Positions 24,897-33,615 of a DNA stretch of 35,974 bases are shown one piece after another (positions within the stretch are counted from its first letter, which is position 1; the number at the start of each line of letters is the position of its first letter). The position numbers and the translations under genes were made by a program. Source of the DNA: Pseudorhodobacter aquimaris (GTDB taxonomy: Bacteria; Pseudomonadota; Alphaproteobacteria; Rhodobacterales; Rhodobacteraceae); assembly GCF_001202025.1 (NCBI RefSeq), contig NZ_LGHS01000068.1, positions 1 to 35,974 on the forward strand, given 5' to 3'. The notes below the pieces were generated by a model that did no database searches, was not told the DNA's origin, and saw only the letters and a list, made by a program, of their open reading frames with translations.

Positions 24897-26228
24897 ATGT
24901 CAAACCTGTTCTATCAGACCAAATCGCCCCGTCCGATGCTGGACAGGGCGCAGGGCATCTATATGTGGGATGTCGATGGTAAACGCTATATCGACGGGTC
25001 GTCGGGGGCGATGGTGTCGAACCTCGGGCATTCCGACCCTGACGTGCTGGCGGCGATGCGCGCGCAGATGGACAAGTCGACATTCGGTTACCGGCTGCAT
25101 TTTCAGACCGAAAGCTCTGAGGATCTGGCGCGCAAAGCCGCCGCCCTTGCGCCTGAAGGTCTGAACAAGGTGTTCTTTGTTTCCGGCGGGTCCGAGGCGG
25201 TGGAAAGCACGTTGAAACTGGCGCGGCAATATGTGGTGACGCAGGGCCAGCCGCAACGGTACAAGGTGATTTCGCGCTATCCGTCCTATCACGGCTGTAC
25301 CTTGGGCGCTTTGGCGATCACCGGCTATGCGCCGATGGCGGCCCCCTTTGACCCGATGATGCAGCGGATGCCGAAAATTCCCGCGCCGCGCGCCTATCTT
25401 GACGGTTTGGATGCGGATGATCCGGCGACGGGCCTGCATTACGCCAACATGCTGGAGGCGGCTATTTTGCAAGAAGGCCCCGAGACCGTTATGGCCTTTG
25501 TGGTGGAACCTGTCGGCGGGGCCTCTACCGGGGCATTGGTGCCGCCTGCGGGCTATATGCAGCGGATCCGTGAGATTTGTACCCAATATGGTGTGTTATT
25601 GATCCATGATGAGGTGATGACAGGCGGCGGCCGGACGGGGCGGTTTTTTGGCGCCGAACATTGGGGCACGGTGCCGGATCTGATCGCGCTCTCCAAGGGT
25701 TTCGGCTCTGGCTATGCGCCCTTGGGGGCAATGGTTGCGCGGGATGATATTGTTAAGGCCGTGATGCAAAGCGGCGGTTTCATCCATGGTTTCACCTATG
25801 CGGGCAACCCTTTGGCCTGTGCGGCGGGGGCGGCGGTGCTGGACCAGATCGCCAAGCGTGACCTTGTGGGCAATGCGGCGCGGATGGGTGAGGTGCTACA
25901 AAACCGGCTGGAAGGCTTGATGCAACGCTACGCCCTGATCGGGGATGTGCGGGGCAAGGGCCTGATGACCGCGTTTGAATTGATGGCCGACCGCGCGACC
26001 AAAGCACCGCTTGATCCGGCGCTGAATGCCCATGCGCGGCTGGTCGATATTGCCTATGACAACGGGTTGATCATCTATTCGCGGCGCACGCGAGGTGGGA
26101 CCTCGGGCGATCACTTCCTTGTCTGCCCGCCGCTGATCACAACCGAGACACAGGTTGATGAGATCACCGAGATCCTCGACCGTTCCCTTGCGCAATATAT
26201 GGCCGAACTGCCCGCAAAGGTGGCTTGA
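24897..26228 (+). CDS. Class III (omega/beta-amino acid) PLP aminotransferase
   Basis: The 443-aa fold-type I class III aminotransferase shows MWDVDGKRYIDGSSGAMVSN at the N-terminus, FVSGGSEAVESTLKLARQY for cofactor binding, the YPSYHG segment, LLIHDEVMTGGGRTGRFFG with the ring-binding Asp, and LIALSKGFGSGYAPLGAM with the PLP lysine. This class acts on amino groups away from the alpha carbon, such as beta-alanine, GABA, diamines or taurine. It is coupled to the ABC ATPase upstream and the BKACE gene one base downstream. Making a beta-keto acid for BKACE from a beta-amino acid is the natural reading, by inference. Confidence 0.88.
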   Translation: MSNLFYQTKSPRPMLDRAQGIYMWDVDGKRYIDGSSGAMVSNLGHSDPDVLAAMRAQMDKSTFGYRLHFQTESSEDLARKAAALAPEGLNKVFFVSGGSEAVESTLKLARQYVVTQGQPQRYKVISRYPSYHGCTLGALAITGYAPMAAPFDPMMQRMPKIPAPRAYLDGLDADDPATGLHYANMLEAAILQEGPETVMAFVVEPVGGASTGALVPPAGYMQRIREICTQYGVLLIHDEVMTGGGRTGRFFGAEHWGTVPDLIALSKGFGSGYAPLGAMVARDDIVKAVMQSGGFIHGFTYAGNPLACAAGAAVLDQIAKRDLVGNAARMGEVLQNRLEGLMQRYALIGDVRGKGLMTAFELMADRATKAPLDPALNAHARLVDIAYDNGLIIYSRRTRGGTSGDHFLVCPPLITTETQVDEITEILDRSLAQYMAELPAKVA

Positions 26229-26229
26229 G

Positions 26230-27156
26230 ATGTCAAAAATCATTATCACCTGTGCGGTGACGGGATCCATTCACACCCCGTCGATGTCGCCTTATCTGCC
26301 GATCACACCGGATGAGATTACAGAAAACGCCGTGGATGCCGCCGCTGCGGGTGCCGCGATTTTGCATCTGCATGCCCGCGATCCGCTGGATGGCCGACCG
26401 TCATCCGCGCCGGAACATTTCATGGCTTTCCTGCCAAGGATCAAACAAGCCACCGATGCGGTGATCAATATCTCGACCGGCGGTAGCGCCACGATGACGT
26501 TGGACCAAAGGCTTGCGGCCCCGAAACTGGCCGCGCCCGAGATGTGCTCGTTGAATATGGGCACGATGAATTTCGCGCTTTATCCCGCAGCCGACCGGAT
26601 TACCGACTGGAAATTTGATTGGGAAAAGCCGTTTTTGGAGAATTCCGACGATCTGGTTTTCAAAAACACACCCCGCGATATGGCGCATGTGATGGAACAA
26701 ATGGGCGCGCAGCGCGGTGGCCGCTTCGAGTTTGAATGCTATGATGTCAGCCATCTTTATATGCTGCGTCATTTTGTAGATCGCGGGTTGGTGAAGGCGC
26801 CGCTGTTTATCCAGTTTGTCTTTGGCGTGCTGGGCGGGATCGGGCCGGACCCTGAAAACCTGACACATATGAAGCTGATCGCGGATAAGCTTTTCGGGCA
26901 GGATTACACGTTTTCGGTGCTTGCGGCGGGTCGTCACCAGATCCCGCTGATCACCATGTCGGCGATTTTGGGCGGACATGTGCGTGTCGGACTGGAAGAC
27001 AGCTTGATGATCTCACGCGGTGTTTTGGCGAAATCCAATGCCGAACAAGTCACCAAGATCCGCCGCATCGTCGAAGAGCTGGGCCGCGAAGTTGCCACAC
27101 CAACAGAGGCGCGCGCGATACTGCAATTAAAAGGCGCCGACCGGACGACGATGTGA
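26230..27156 (+). CDS. Beta-keto acid cleavage enzyme (BKACE, DUF849/Kce family)
   Basis: The 308-aa TIM-barrel enzyme of the BKACE family has the metal-binding HLHARD with His46 and His48, the numbering known for the lysine-fermentation enzyme Kce, and a C-terminal ILGGHVRVGLEDS (Glu256) matching the third ligand region. Other motifs are VINISTGGSATMTLDQRL and FVFGVLGGIGPDPENL. BKACEs react a beta-keto acid with acetyl-CoA to give acetoacetate and a shorter acyl-CoA. The substrate varies among subfamilies and cannot be fixed by eye. The ATG at 26230 lies directly after the aminotransferase stop. Confidence 0.9.
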   Translation: MSKIIITCAVTGSIHTPSMSPYLPITPDEITENAVDAAAAGAAILHLHARDPLDGRPSSAPEHFMAFLPRIKQATDAVINISTGGSATMTLDQRLAAPKLAAPEMCSLNMGTMNFALYPAADRITDWKFDWEKPFLENSDDLVFKNTPRDMAHVMEQMGAQRGGRFEFECYDVSHLYMLRHFVDRGLVKAPLFIQFVFGVLGGIGPDPENLTHMKLIADKLFGQDYTFSVLAAGRHQIPLITMSAILGGHVRVGLEDSLMISRGVLAKSNAEQVTKIRRIVEELGREVATPTEARAILQLKGADRTTM

Positions 27157-27599
27157 TGCGTATTTACCCTGTCACCAAGGCTGATATCCCTATGCTGCAT
27201 CAGGCTCTTGCCCAGCTTTCGCAGGATTTGGGCGATCAGCATATGGCCAGCCTTGCGGCATTGACGGCGGCCGCGCCTTTGTGGCGGGCCATTCTGGCGG
27301 TAGATGAGGCCCCAAAGGGCGCGCTTTTGGCGACGCCTTTGTTTTCGACGACGCGGGGTGGCGTCGGGCTTTATGTTTCCGATCTTTGGGTTTCGGCCGA
27401 GGCGCGGGGGCAAGGCTTGGGCCAACGCTTGTTGTCGGCGGCTTTGCAGCAATGGCGCCCAGTTTTCATAAAGCTCTCGGTTTATGACGATAATACGCGC
27501 GGACGGGCGTTTTACGAGCGGGCGGGATTTGTCGCCCAGGACGAAACCAATATGATTTTGCAGGGGGCGGCACTGGATCGCCTGAAAGGACAGCCATGA
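27156..27599 (+). CDS. GNAT-family N-acetyltransferase
   Basis: The 147-aa GNAT domain shows GVGLYVSDLWVSAEARGQGL with the acetyl-CoA pyrophosphate loop (ARGQGLGQRL), then KLSVYDDNTRGRAFYERAGF and a final beta strand. The ATG at 27156 shares one base with the BKACE stop (TGATG); a GTG at 27153 is an alternative. The stop overlaps the next gene by four bases. It is co-encoded with a deacetylase-fold protein, so the acceptor is probably an amine in the same pathway or its toxic intermediate; the acceptor is unknown. Confidence 0.82.
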   Translation: MRIYPVTKADIPMLHQALAQLSQDLGDQHMASLAALTAAAPLWRAILAVDEAPKGALLATPLFSTTRGGVGLYVSDLWVSAEARGQGLGQRLLSAALQQWRPVFIKLSVYDDNTRGRAFYERAGFVAQDETNMILQGAALDRLKGQP

Positions 27600-28615
27600 A
27601 AGCGATATTTGACGATCGGCAGTGGAAGCATCAGCCCAAGAATTTTATGGCCAACGGGGCGCTCTTGCCCAACCCCGAGCAGCCGGAACGGATTGACCGG
27701 CTTTTGGCCGGCGCCAAGGCTGCGGATTGTACAGTGCAGGCCCCTAAGGATGCAGGGCTTGGCCCGATTGCGGCAATCCATTCGGCGGAATATCTGACAT
27801 TCTTGCAAAATATCTATACGCGTTGGCAGCGGATTGAGGGTGCCGGCGCGGAGGTAATCCCCAATATTCACCCTGCGAACCGGACGGATAGCTATCCGAA
27901 ATCCGCGATTGGGCAGGCGGGTTTTCACCAAGCCGATACTGCTTGCCCTATTGCAAGCGGCACATGGGAGGCCGCCTACTGGTCAGCCCAGACTGCGATC
28001 ACGGGTGCGGATCTTTTGGAAACCGAACGCGCCGTCTATGCGCTGTCACGTCCGCCGGGGCATCATGCCTTTGGTGATCTTGCAGGGGGGTTTTGCTTTT
28101 TGAACAATTCAGCCATCGCGGCTGAAAGGCTTTTGTCGCAGGGAAAGCGGCCCGTAATTCTGGATGTGGATGTCCATCACGGTAATGGCACCCAAGGCAT
28201 TTTCTACCATCGGCGCGACGTGTTGACAGTCTCGCTCCACGCTGATCCTGTACGGTTTTACCCGTTTTTCTGGGGTCATGGCCATGAACGGGGTGAGGGT
28301 GCCGGATTGGGATACAACCTCAACCTTTGTTTAGACCGGGGCACGGATGATGCGGGCTATTTGGCGGCATTGGATGTGGCCTTGCAGCAAATCCGCAGTT
28401 TTGGCGCGGATGCGGTGGTGGTTGCCTTGGGTCTGGATGCATTTGTTGATGACCCGTTCAAGGGACTTGCCGTGACGACCGAGGGGTTTGGTCGAATTGG
28501 TGCTGCAATTGCCGGTCTGGGCCTGCCAACCCTTTTCGTGCAAGAAGGCGGGTATCTGTGCAAAGAGCTTGGCGATAATCTGACCAGTACCTTGACCGGA
28601 TTTGAAGGTGCGTGA
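27596..28615 (+). CDS. Histone-deacetylase-fold amidohydrolase (acetylpolyamine amidohydrolase-like)
   Basis: The 339-aa arginase/deacetylase-fold protein contains ALSRPPGHHAFGDLAGGFCF (catalytic His pair), VILDVDVHHGNGTQGIFYHR (Zn ligands Asp and His), LGLDAFVDDP (third Zn ligand Asp) and VQEGGY with the transition-state Tyr. All catalytic residues seem present. Bacterial members of this class remove acetyl or other acyl groups from amines such as acetylpolyamines. The N-terminus MKAIFDDRQWKHQPKNFM also resembles acetylpolyamine amidohydrolases. ATGA overlap with the GNAT gene shows tight coupling. It is the last gene of the operon, converging on flagellar block B with 12 bases between. Confidence 0.88.
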   Translation: MKAIFDDRQWKHQPKNFMANGALLPNPEQPERIDRLLAGAKAADCTVQAPKDAGLGPIAAIHSAEYLTFLQNIYTRWQRIEGAGAEVIPNIHPANRTDSYPKSAIGQAGFHQADTACPIASGTWEAAYWSAQTAITGADLLETERAVYALSRPPGHHAFGDLAGGFCFLNNSAIAAERLLSQGKRPVILDVDVHHGNGTQGIFYHRRDVLTVSLHADPVRFYPFFWGHGHERGEGAGLGYNLNLCLDRGTDDAGYLAALDVALQQIRSFGADAVVVALGLDAFVDDPFKGLAVTTEGFGRIGAAIAGLGLPTLFVQEGGYLCKELGDNLTSTLTGFEGA

Positions 28616-28627
28616 TGCAGATCGCAA

Positions 28628-28966
28628 CTAGGGTTTCTTGCCAAGCTTGTCTTGCAATTGGCCCAATACCTGCGCCCGACCGAATGCGCGCTGCGCATCT
28701 TTGCGCGCCTCCATCCATTCTGCAGTCTGACGGGCAAGTGTAATGTTGATCTCGGCGCGGCGGGCATCTGCCCATTGTTCATATCGCAGCATGGTTTGCG
28801 CTTGGGCGATCGGGTCCATTGCCGGGGTTTCCTTGACGCGCAAACCTTCGAGACGCTGCTGGCTGGTCGCGCGGGCCGCCGCGCAAACCTGCAGCGTGGA
28901 CAGATGCTGATCAAAGATCATATCGGAAAGCGCCTTTAGTTTTTGCAAACGTTTGAGAGAGCTCAT
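28628..28966 (-). CDS. Small coiled-coil protein, last gene of the flhA-fliR-flhB operon
   Basis: The 112-aa protein is almost wholly helical and charged (MSSLKRLQKLKALSDMIFDQ, QTMLRYEQWADARRAEINIT, then WMEARKDAQRAFGRAQVLGQ), without membrane segment or signal. Its ATG overlaps the flhB stop by four bases. I know of no named family; size, coiled-coil nature and place in an export-apparatus operon resemble FliJ-type export chaperones, but no FliJ motif is proven. It borders the metabolic segment. Confidence 0.7.
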   Translation of the reverse strand: MSSLKRLQKLKALSDMIFDQHLSTLQVCAAARATSQQRLEGLRVKETPAMDPIAQAQTMLRYEQWADARRAEINITLARQTAEWMEARKDAQRAFGRAQVLGQLQDKLGKKP

Positions 28967-30057
28967 GGCGATCTCCTTGGCGCGGCGCGCATTTTTTTGC
29001 GCATAGATTCGGCAAAGCGGATGGCGGCAGCAACAGCGCGGAATTGTTCCGGATGGACCTCGTCCCCGATCTTCAGATTGGCGTAAAGCAGACGTGCTGT
29101 CGGTGGATCGGGGTGGATGGGAATATTCGCCTCGGTCGCTTTTTCCCGGATACGGGCCGCAATTTCATCCACGCCCTTTGCCACACAAATGGGCGCACGC
29201 CGCGATTTTCTGTCCCATTTCAACGCGACGGCGTAATGTGTGGGGTTAACGACAATCACATCGGCAAGTGCCACATCGGCAAGCATGGAATTGGTGGCGA
29301 TTTCCTGCGCTTTTTGTCGGCGCTTTGCCTTCATGTGGGGATCGCCTTCGGAGTTCTTGTGCTCGTCCATCATCTCTTTGCGCGACATGCGGTTGGAGCG
29401 CATATGCTCAGCCCGCTGCCAAAAGTAGTCGATCCCGCCGATGGACAATGCGATAAGTGTTATCAATGCCAAGAAACGGATCACTTTTTCCATGAGCATC
29501 GCCGTCGACAAAGCCGGTGAAAGATACATCATGCGCAAGATCCCCTCTGCCTCATACTTAAGAAAGCTGAACAGTAAAAAGCCGATCACAAACAGTTTGG
29601 TGGCGCTTTTTGCGAATTCAAACAGCCCTTTTCGGCCAAATTTGTTTTTGGCGCCCGAGATTATTGAAATACGGTTCAGTTTCGGCGCCAGCTTTGACGG
29701 AGCAAACAGCATGGCCCGCTGCGCAATGACCATCAACAACGCGGTCATAAAGGGCAGCAGGAAAAAAGCCGAAAGGGCGGTGGCAAACGCAAGGATGATG
29801 CCGCCAATACTGCCGCCTGCACCATTTTTCATCATGGTCGACAGACGGTCAGACTGCCCCAGTAGCACAGCGCCGGCCTCCCCTGCCTTGATCAGGGCCG
29901 TCCCGCCAACGGTCATCCCCGCCAACAAAAAACCCGCATAGGATGCCGCAGTTGTCAGATCGGCCGATCGCGGAATTTCCCCTTTTTTTCGGGCATCATC
30001 CAGCTTTTTCTGTGACGCCTCATGTTCTTTTTCGGAGGGGCTTTGATCCTCGCTCAT
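28963..30057 (-). CDS. flhB: Flagellar type III export protein FlhB
   Basis: The 364-aa protein has an N-terminal charged segment (QKKLDDARKKGEIPRSADLT), four membrane helices (to about residue 215), a linker, and the cytoplasmic autocleavage domain. The self-cleaving motif NPTH occupies residues 271-274 (VVNPTHYAVALKWDR), almost the same position as in enteric FlhB. FlhB is the export switch that changes substrate class from rod/hook to filament. Both ends overlap neighbours by four bases. Confidence 0.95.
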   Translation of the reverse strand: MSEDQSPSEKEHEASQKKLDDARKKGEIPRSADLTTAASYAGFLLAGMTVGGTALIKAGEAGAVLLGQSDRLSTMMKNGAGGSIGGIILAFATALSAFFLLPFMTALLMVIAQRAMLFAPSKLAPKLNRISIISGAKNKFGRKGLFEFAKSATKLFVIGFLLFSFLKYEAEGILRMMYLSPALSTAMLMEKVIRFLALITLIALSIGGIDYFWQRAEHMRSNRMSRKEMMDEHKNSEGDPHMKAKRRQKAQEIATNSMLADVALADVIVVNPTHYAVALKWDRKSRRAPICVAKGVDEIAARIREKATEANIPIHPDPPTARLLYANLKIGDEVHPEQFRAVAAAIRFAESMRKKMRAAPRRSP

Positions 30058-30833
30058 GGTGCCACCAAATATGGATTGGCAAGATATGCATCAAATGCAG
30101 TCATCCAAAGGCTCAACATAAGGGGTGTCGCGACTGCCATCAAAACAAGGCCGCCCAAGGTTAGCGCAGGCGCGCCAACAAGAACCACCATCAATTGTGG
30201 CATAGCCCGGTTGATGACACCAAGCGCGATATTGTAGATCACCGATGCCGCAAGAAAGGGGGCCGCCATTGAAAACGCCAAGGAAAAGGCCGTGCGTATC
30301 TGCGAGACACCCCAATCCGACATGATGGAGCTGTCGGGAAAGACACCGAAGGGCAGCACATTATAGGAGAGGATCAAGACCTCGGCCACGCGAACATGCA
30401 GGCCCGATACGACTGCCAGCGCTAGGCCCGCCATCACAAAAACATGCGATATTGCAGGCTGTGGTTCCGCACCTTGCCCGCCAAAGAGTTGCGAGAGAGA
30501 GGTCGATTGCGCGACCAGCGTCCCGGCGATTTGAAGGGCAAACACAAACATTCGGAACCCGATTCCAAGCGCCAAACCCGCAACAGCCTCTGTCGCAAGC
30601 GGGAGTGTAAAACCCTCCTCTATTCCAGGCGCCTGTGCGACGACGGCGGGCGCAATGATCATTGTAAAGCAAACAGTCAAGGCTAGGCGAACACGCTGAG
30701 GAACGGATTGCTCACCAAATGCAGGGAGCAGCGCCATCACAGCGCCCACCCGGACGAAAACCAGAAAAGTGGCCCAAAGCCAACTTTCCGTTTGGTTTGT
30801 CGCGGCAAGTAGACCGTTCAGCAAGTCGGTCAT
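30054..30833 (-). CDS. fliR: Flagellar export gate protein FliR
   Basis: The 259-aa protein has about six membrane helices and FliR features: FLVFVRVGAVMALLPAFGEQ, VPQRVRLALTV, FRMFVFALQIAGTLVAQSTS and INRAMPQLMVVLVGAPALTL. FliR joins FliP and FliQ in the helical export gate. It lies between flhA and flhB with four-base overlaps on both sides. Length is normal. Confidence 0.95.
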   Translation of the reverse strand: MTDLLNGLLAATNQTESWLWATFLVFVRVGAVMALLPAFGEQSVPQRVRLALTVCFTMIIAPAVVAQAPGIEEGFTLPLATEAVAGLALGIGFRMFVFALQIAGTLVAQSTSLSQLFGGQGAEPQPAISHVFVMAGLALAVVSGLHVRVAEVLILSYNVLPFGVFPDSSIMSDWGVSQIRTAFSLAFSMAAPFLAASVIYNIALGVINRAMPQLMVVLVGAPALTLGGLVLMAVATPLMLSLWMTAFDAYLANPYLVAP

Positions 30834-32902
30834 ACGGGAACTTGCCCTATCATCGCGGCCCGCACTTCCAACCCGATTTCGTCGTAAGAAAGAACCGGCG
30901 TCGTTAACCCTTTGGTCCCCAAAACGGTGCGCAGAAACCGGCGCCGCAGAGTAGAGGTGACAAGGGCAGGCTGCACCCCGGTTTCAGCCGCTTTGTTAAG
31001 CTTTTCGGCAAGATTGTTTGCCAAGCGGTTGAATTGCTCTGGTGGAAGGGCAACATCGCGCTGTCCCTTTTCGCCATCAATTTGATAGGTGGAAAATTGG
31101 GTTTCCCACTCGGGCGCAAGCTGGATCAAGGGGACAGTACCGTCTTCACGGCGCAGGCCCGCGACCAGCTGGAACCCCAGCCGTTGGCGAACATGCTCAA
31201 CGATTGTTTCCGGGGAACCCATACCGCGGGCCTCTGCTATTGCTTCCAGGATCAGCGGCAGGTTGCGAATGGATACACGCTCTTCCAGAAGCAGTCGCAA
31301 AACGGCAAGCAAAAGGTCGACGGGCACCTTGTCGGGCACAAGTTCATCCAGCAAGCGGCGGTTTGCCTCGGCGCGAACGGGGTCGGAAAGGTTGACGAAT
31401 TCATCCATTAACCGGCGCAGACCGCGCAGGCTGAGCAGACGAGACAGATTGTTCTTGAGAACTTCAAGCAAATGCGTCGCCAAAACCTCTGTCGGAGAAA
31501 CAACGGTAAAGCCGATAATCGAGGCGTCCTCTTGCGCGTCAGGGGGAATCCAGCGGGCCGGCGCGCCGTAAACCGGTTCGCGAACATCCATCCCGTCTGG
31601 CGCAGGCAGGTCATCGGACAGCAAGGCAAGAACCCGATCAGGGAACAGCCGGTCGCGGACTTGCTCGACGCCTTGCAATCGAATGCGGTAAGTGCCCGGC
31701 GGCAGTGCAGCTTCATCGGTCAAGCGAATCTCAGGCAGGATCAGACCGAAAGAACTGGCGATATGGTTGCGCATATTCGCAATCCGGACGTCAAGACCTG
31801 TTGCCGGGTCCAGTACCATCGCCACAAGATCGGGTGCAAATTCAATGTGGATATCATCAAAATCAAGGACATCACCAAGGCGCTTTTCCGCAGCGGGTGC
31901 AGGGGTTTCAACGTCCTCTGAGGGCTGTCGTGCAGCGGCACCCGCAACCCAATAGGCAGCCCCACCCAGTATGAGCGCACCAGTCATGAAGGGAAGAAAA
32001 GGCAAGCCGGGCACCAGTGCGAACAGCGCCAGCAAGAATGCCACGGTTGCTAGTGCGCCCGGGTAACGACCCAGCTGCGCAAAAAAGGATACGTCTGCCG
32101 CGCCGACTGCCCCGCCACGCGCCAACAAAAGTGCGGCGGCGATAGAGATGACAACAGCCGGAATTTGGCTGACAAGCCCGTCACCGATGGTCAAGATGGC
32201 ATATGTCTCAAAGGCCTGACCAAGCGGCATGCCATGGACCAAGGTGCCCATCACCAGTCCCATGACAATATTGAGCAATGTAATCAACAACCCCGCGACT
32301 GCATCACCTTTCACGAACTTTGAGGCACCGTCGAGAGAACCAAAGAAATTCGTTTCCGCCAGCTCATCCTCACGACGGCGTTTGGCCTCGGCGTGGTCAA
32401 TGGCACCGGCCGACATATCGCTGTCAATCGCAAGCTGCTTGCCGGGCATCCCGTCCAACGCGAACCTTGCACCAACCTCGGCCATGCGGCCTGCACCCTT
32501 GGTGATAACCATGAAGTTCACGATCAAAAGCACGCAGAAGGTCACAACCCCCAGCAGAACAGAGCCGCCCATGATGAAATTGGCAAAGCCCTCAATCACA
32601 TTCCCGGCAGCCGACGTGCCTGTATGCCCTTGGCCAATAATCAGTTTTGTCGACGATACGTTCAGTGCCAGCCGCAGCATCAGTGACGCCAGCAAGATGG
32701 TTGGAAACGCTGAAAATTCCAACGGGCGTTGAATAAACAGGGTGACCGTGAACATCAAGATCGCCAAGGCGAATGAGATAGACAGCCCGATGTCCAGCAT
32801 CCAGGAGGGTACGGGCAGGACCATCATGACGATAACCGCCATCAATGCCAGCGCAAGCAAGATGGTCGGTTGGAAAATCATGCGTAGGTTAAGAGTATTC
32901 AT
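30830..32902 (-). CDS. flhA: Flagellar export protein FlhA
   Basis: The 690-aa FHIPEP-family protein has about eight membrane helices in residues 10-320 and a cytoplasmic domain (about 345-690). The family signature region is FMVITKGAGRMAEVGARFAL followed by GMPGKQLAIDSDMSAG and a RRREDELAETNFFGSLDGAS loop. The C-terminal nonameric ring domain includes VREPVYGAPARWI and SIRNLPLILEAIAEA. FlhA is the proton-using core of the flagellar type III exporter and docks chaperone-substrate complexes. Its ATG overlaps the upstream transglycosylase gene. Confidence 0.96.
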   Translation of the reverse strand: MNTLNLRMIFQPTILLALALMAVIVMMVLPVPSWMLDIGLSISFALAILMFTVTLFIQRPLEFSAFPTILLASLMLRLALNVSSTKLIIGQGHTGTSAAGNVIEGFANFIMGGSVLLGVVTFCVLLIVNFMVITKGAGRMAEVGARFALDGMPGKQLAIDSDMSAGAIDHAEAKRRREDELAETNFFGSLDGASKFVKGDAVAGLLITLLNIVMGLVMGTLVHGMPLGQAFETYAILTIGDGLVSQIPAVVISIAAALLLARGGAVGAADVSFFAQLGRYPGALATVAFLLALFALVPGLPFLPFMTGALILGGAAYWVAGAAARQPSEDVETPAPAAEKRLGDVLDFDDIHIEFAPDLVAMVLDPATGLDVRIANMRNHIASSFGLILPEIRLTDEAALPPGTYRIRLQGVEQVRDRLFPDRVLALLSDDLPAPDGMDVREPVYGAPARWIPPDAQEDASIIGFTVVSPTEVLATHLLEVLKNNLSRLLSLRGLRRLMDEFVNLSDPVRAEANRRLLDELVPDKVPVDLLLAVLRLLLEERVSIRNLPLILEAIAEARGMGSPETIVEHVRQRLGFQLVAGLRREDGTVPLIQLAPEWETQFSTYQIDGEKGQRDVALPPEQFNRLANNLAEKLNKAAETGVQPALVTSTLRRRFLRTVLGTKGLTTPVLSYDEIGLEVRAAMIGQVPV

Positions 32903-33573
32903 TGCAATCCTCCAATCACAGGGCGCGATGTTCGGCCCATATTAATAAGAGGGCCGCGCGCGCCGACCAACCCGTATCGGCTTGGCACTGGATTGGCCTT
33001 CCGCGCTGGTGGATGCCGGGCGGGCTGAGAGGCCGCAAGGTGCGTTTCAAACAAGGTTTCCAAACGACTGACATAGGCTTGGGCCCTTGGCGCTTTGCGG
33101 GAATGATAGTGTCCAACCGCCTGACGCCAATCGCCGGTCTCAGTATAAAGGCGTTGCAAAAACTGCGCTGCATAGAGAGCATTTTCGCGTGGAGAAAACA
33201 TCGTTTCTATATTTGGAAACGCTTTGCCGTGCCAATGTAGATTCAGCTGAAAGCAGCCGACATCAATATTGCGCGTGCCTTGTTCGATCAACCCGTTGAC
33301 ATATGAAATCGCTGAAGGCGCGTCAGCGAACCAGTCACCCTTGTTTCCGGACTGCACGGCCCATGGCCATGCGGTAAACCGGTTGTTCTGGCGGTTTGTG
33401 CGCCCGGTTTCGGCAAGCGTAACAGCGCGTAGAATAGAGAGCGGTACCCCCGTCTCCGCCGCCGCATATTGCGCCGCCGCTTCACATAACGTGGAAGTGG
33501 TGGCCGCACCACGCCCAGCAAAGACCCCATGCGCCGCAAGGAAAGTGAAAAGCGCGGATAGCAACATTCGCAT
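32899..33573 (-). CDS. Lytic transglycosylase (SLT/lysozyme-like) heading the flhA operon
   Basis: The protein has a signal peptide (MRMLLSALFTFLAAHGVFA) and a lysozyme-like SLT domain: PLSILRAVTLAETGR with the probable catalytic Glu, DVGCFQLNLHWHGKAF, PRENALYAAQFLQRLYTETG and AVGHYHSRKAPRAQAYVSRL. The proline/arginine-rich tail of about 40 residues looks disordered. It likely cuts peptidoglycan locally so that the rod can pass, since alphaproteobacteria often lack the FlgJ muramidase domain. The start is uncertain: in-frame ATGs at 33615, 33600, 33573 and 33567; I prefer 33573 because the signal peptide begins there. The gene is coupled to flhA by a four-base overlap. Confidence 0.82.
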   Translation of the reverse strand: MRMLLSALFTFLAAHGVFAGRGAATTSTLCEAAAQYAAAETGVPLSILRAVTLAETGRTNRQNNRFTAWPWAVQSGNKGDWFADAPSAISYVNGLIEQGTRNIDVGCFQLNLHWHGKAFPNIETMFSPRENALYAAQFLQRLYTETGDWRQAVGHYHSRKAPRAQAYVSRLETLFETHLAASQPARHPPARKANPVPSRYGLVGARGPLINMGRTSRPVIGGLQ

Positions 33574-33615
33574 TGGCAACCCATCATTATCGAGGGGCAT
33601 TCTGCACCCACACAA

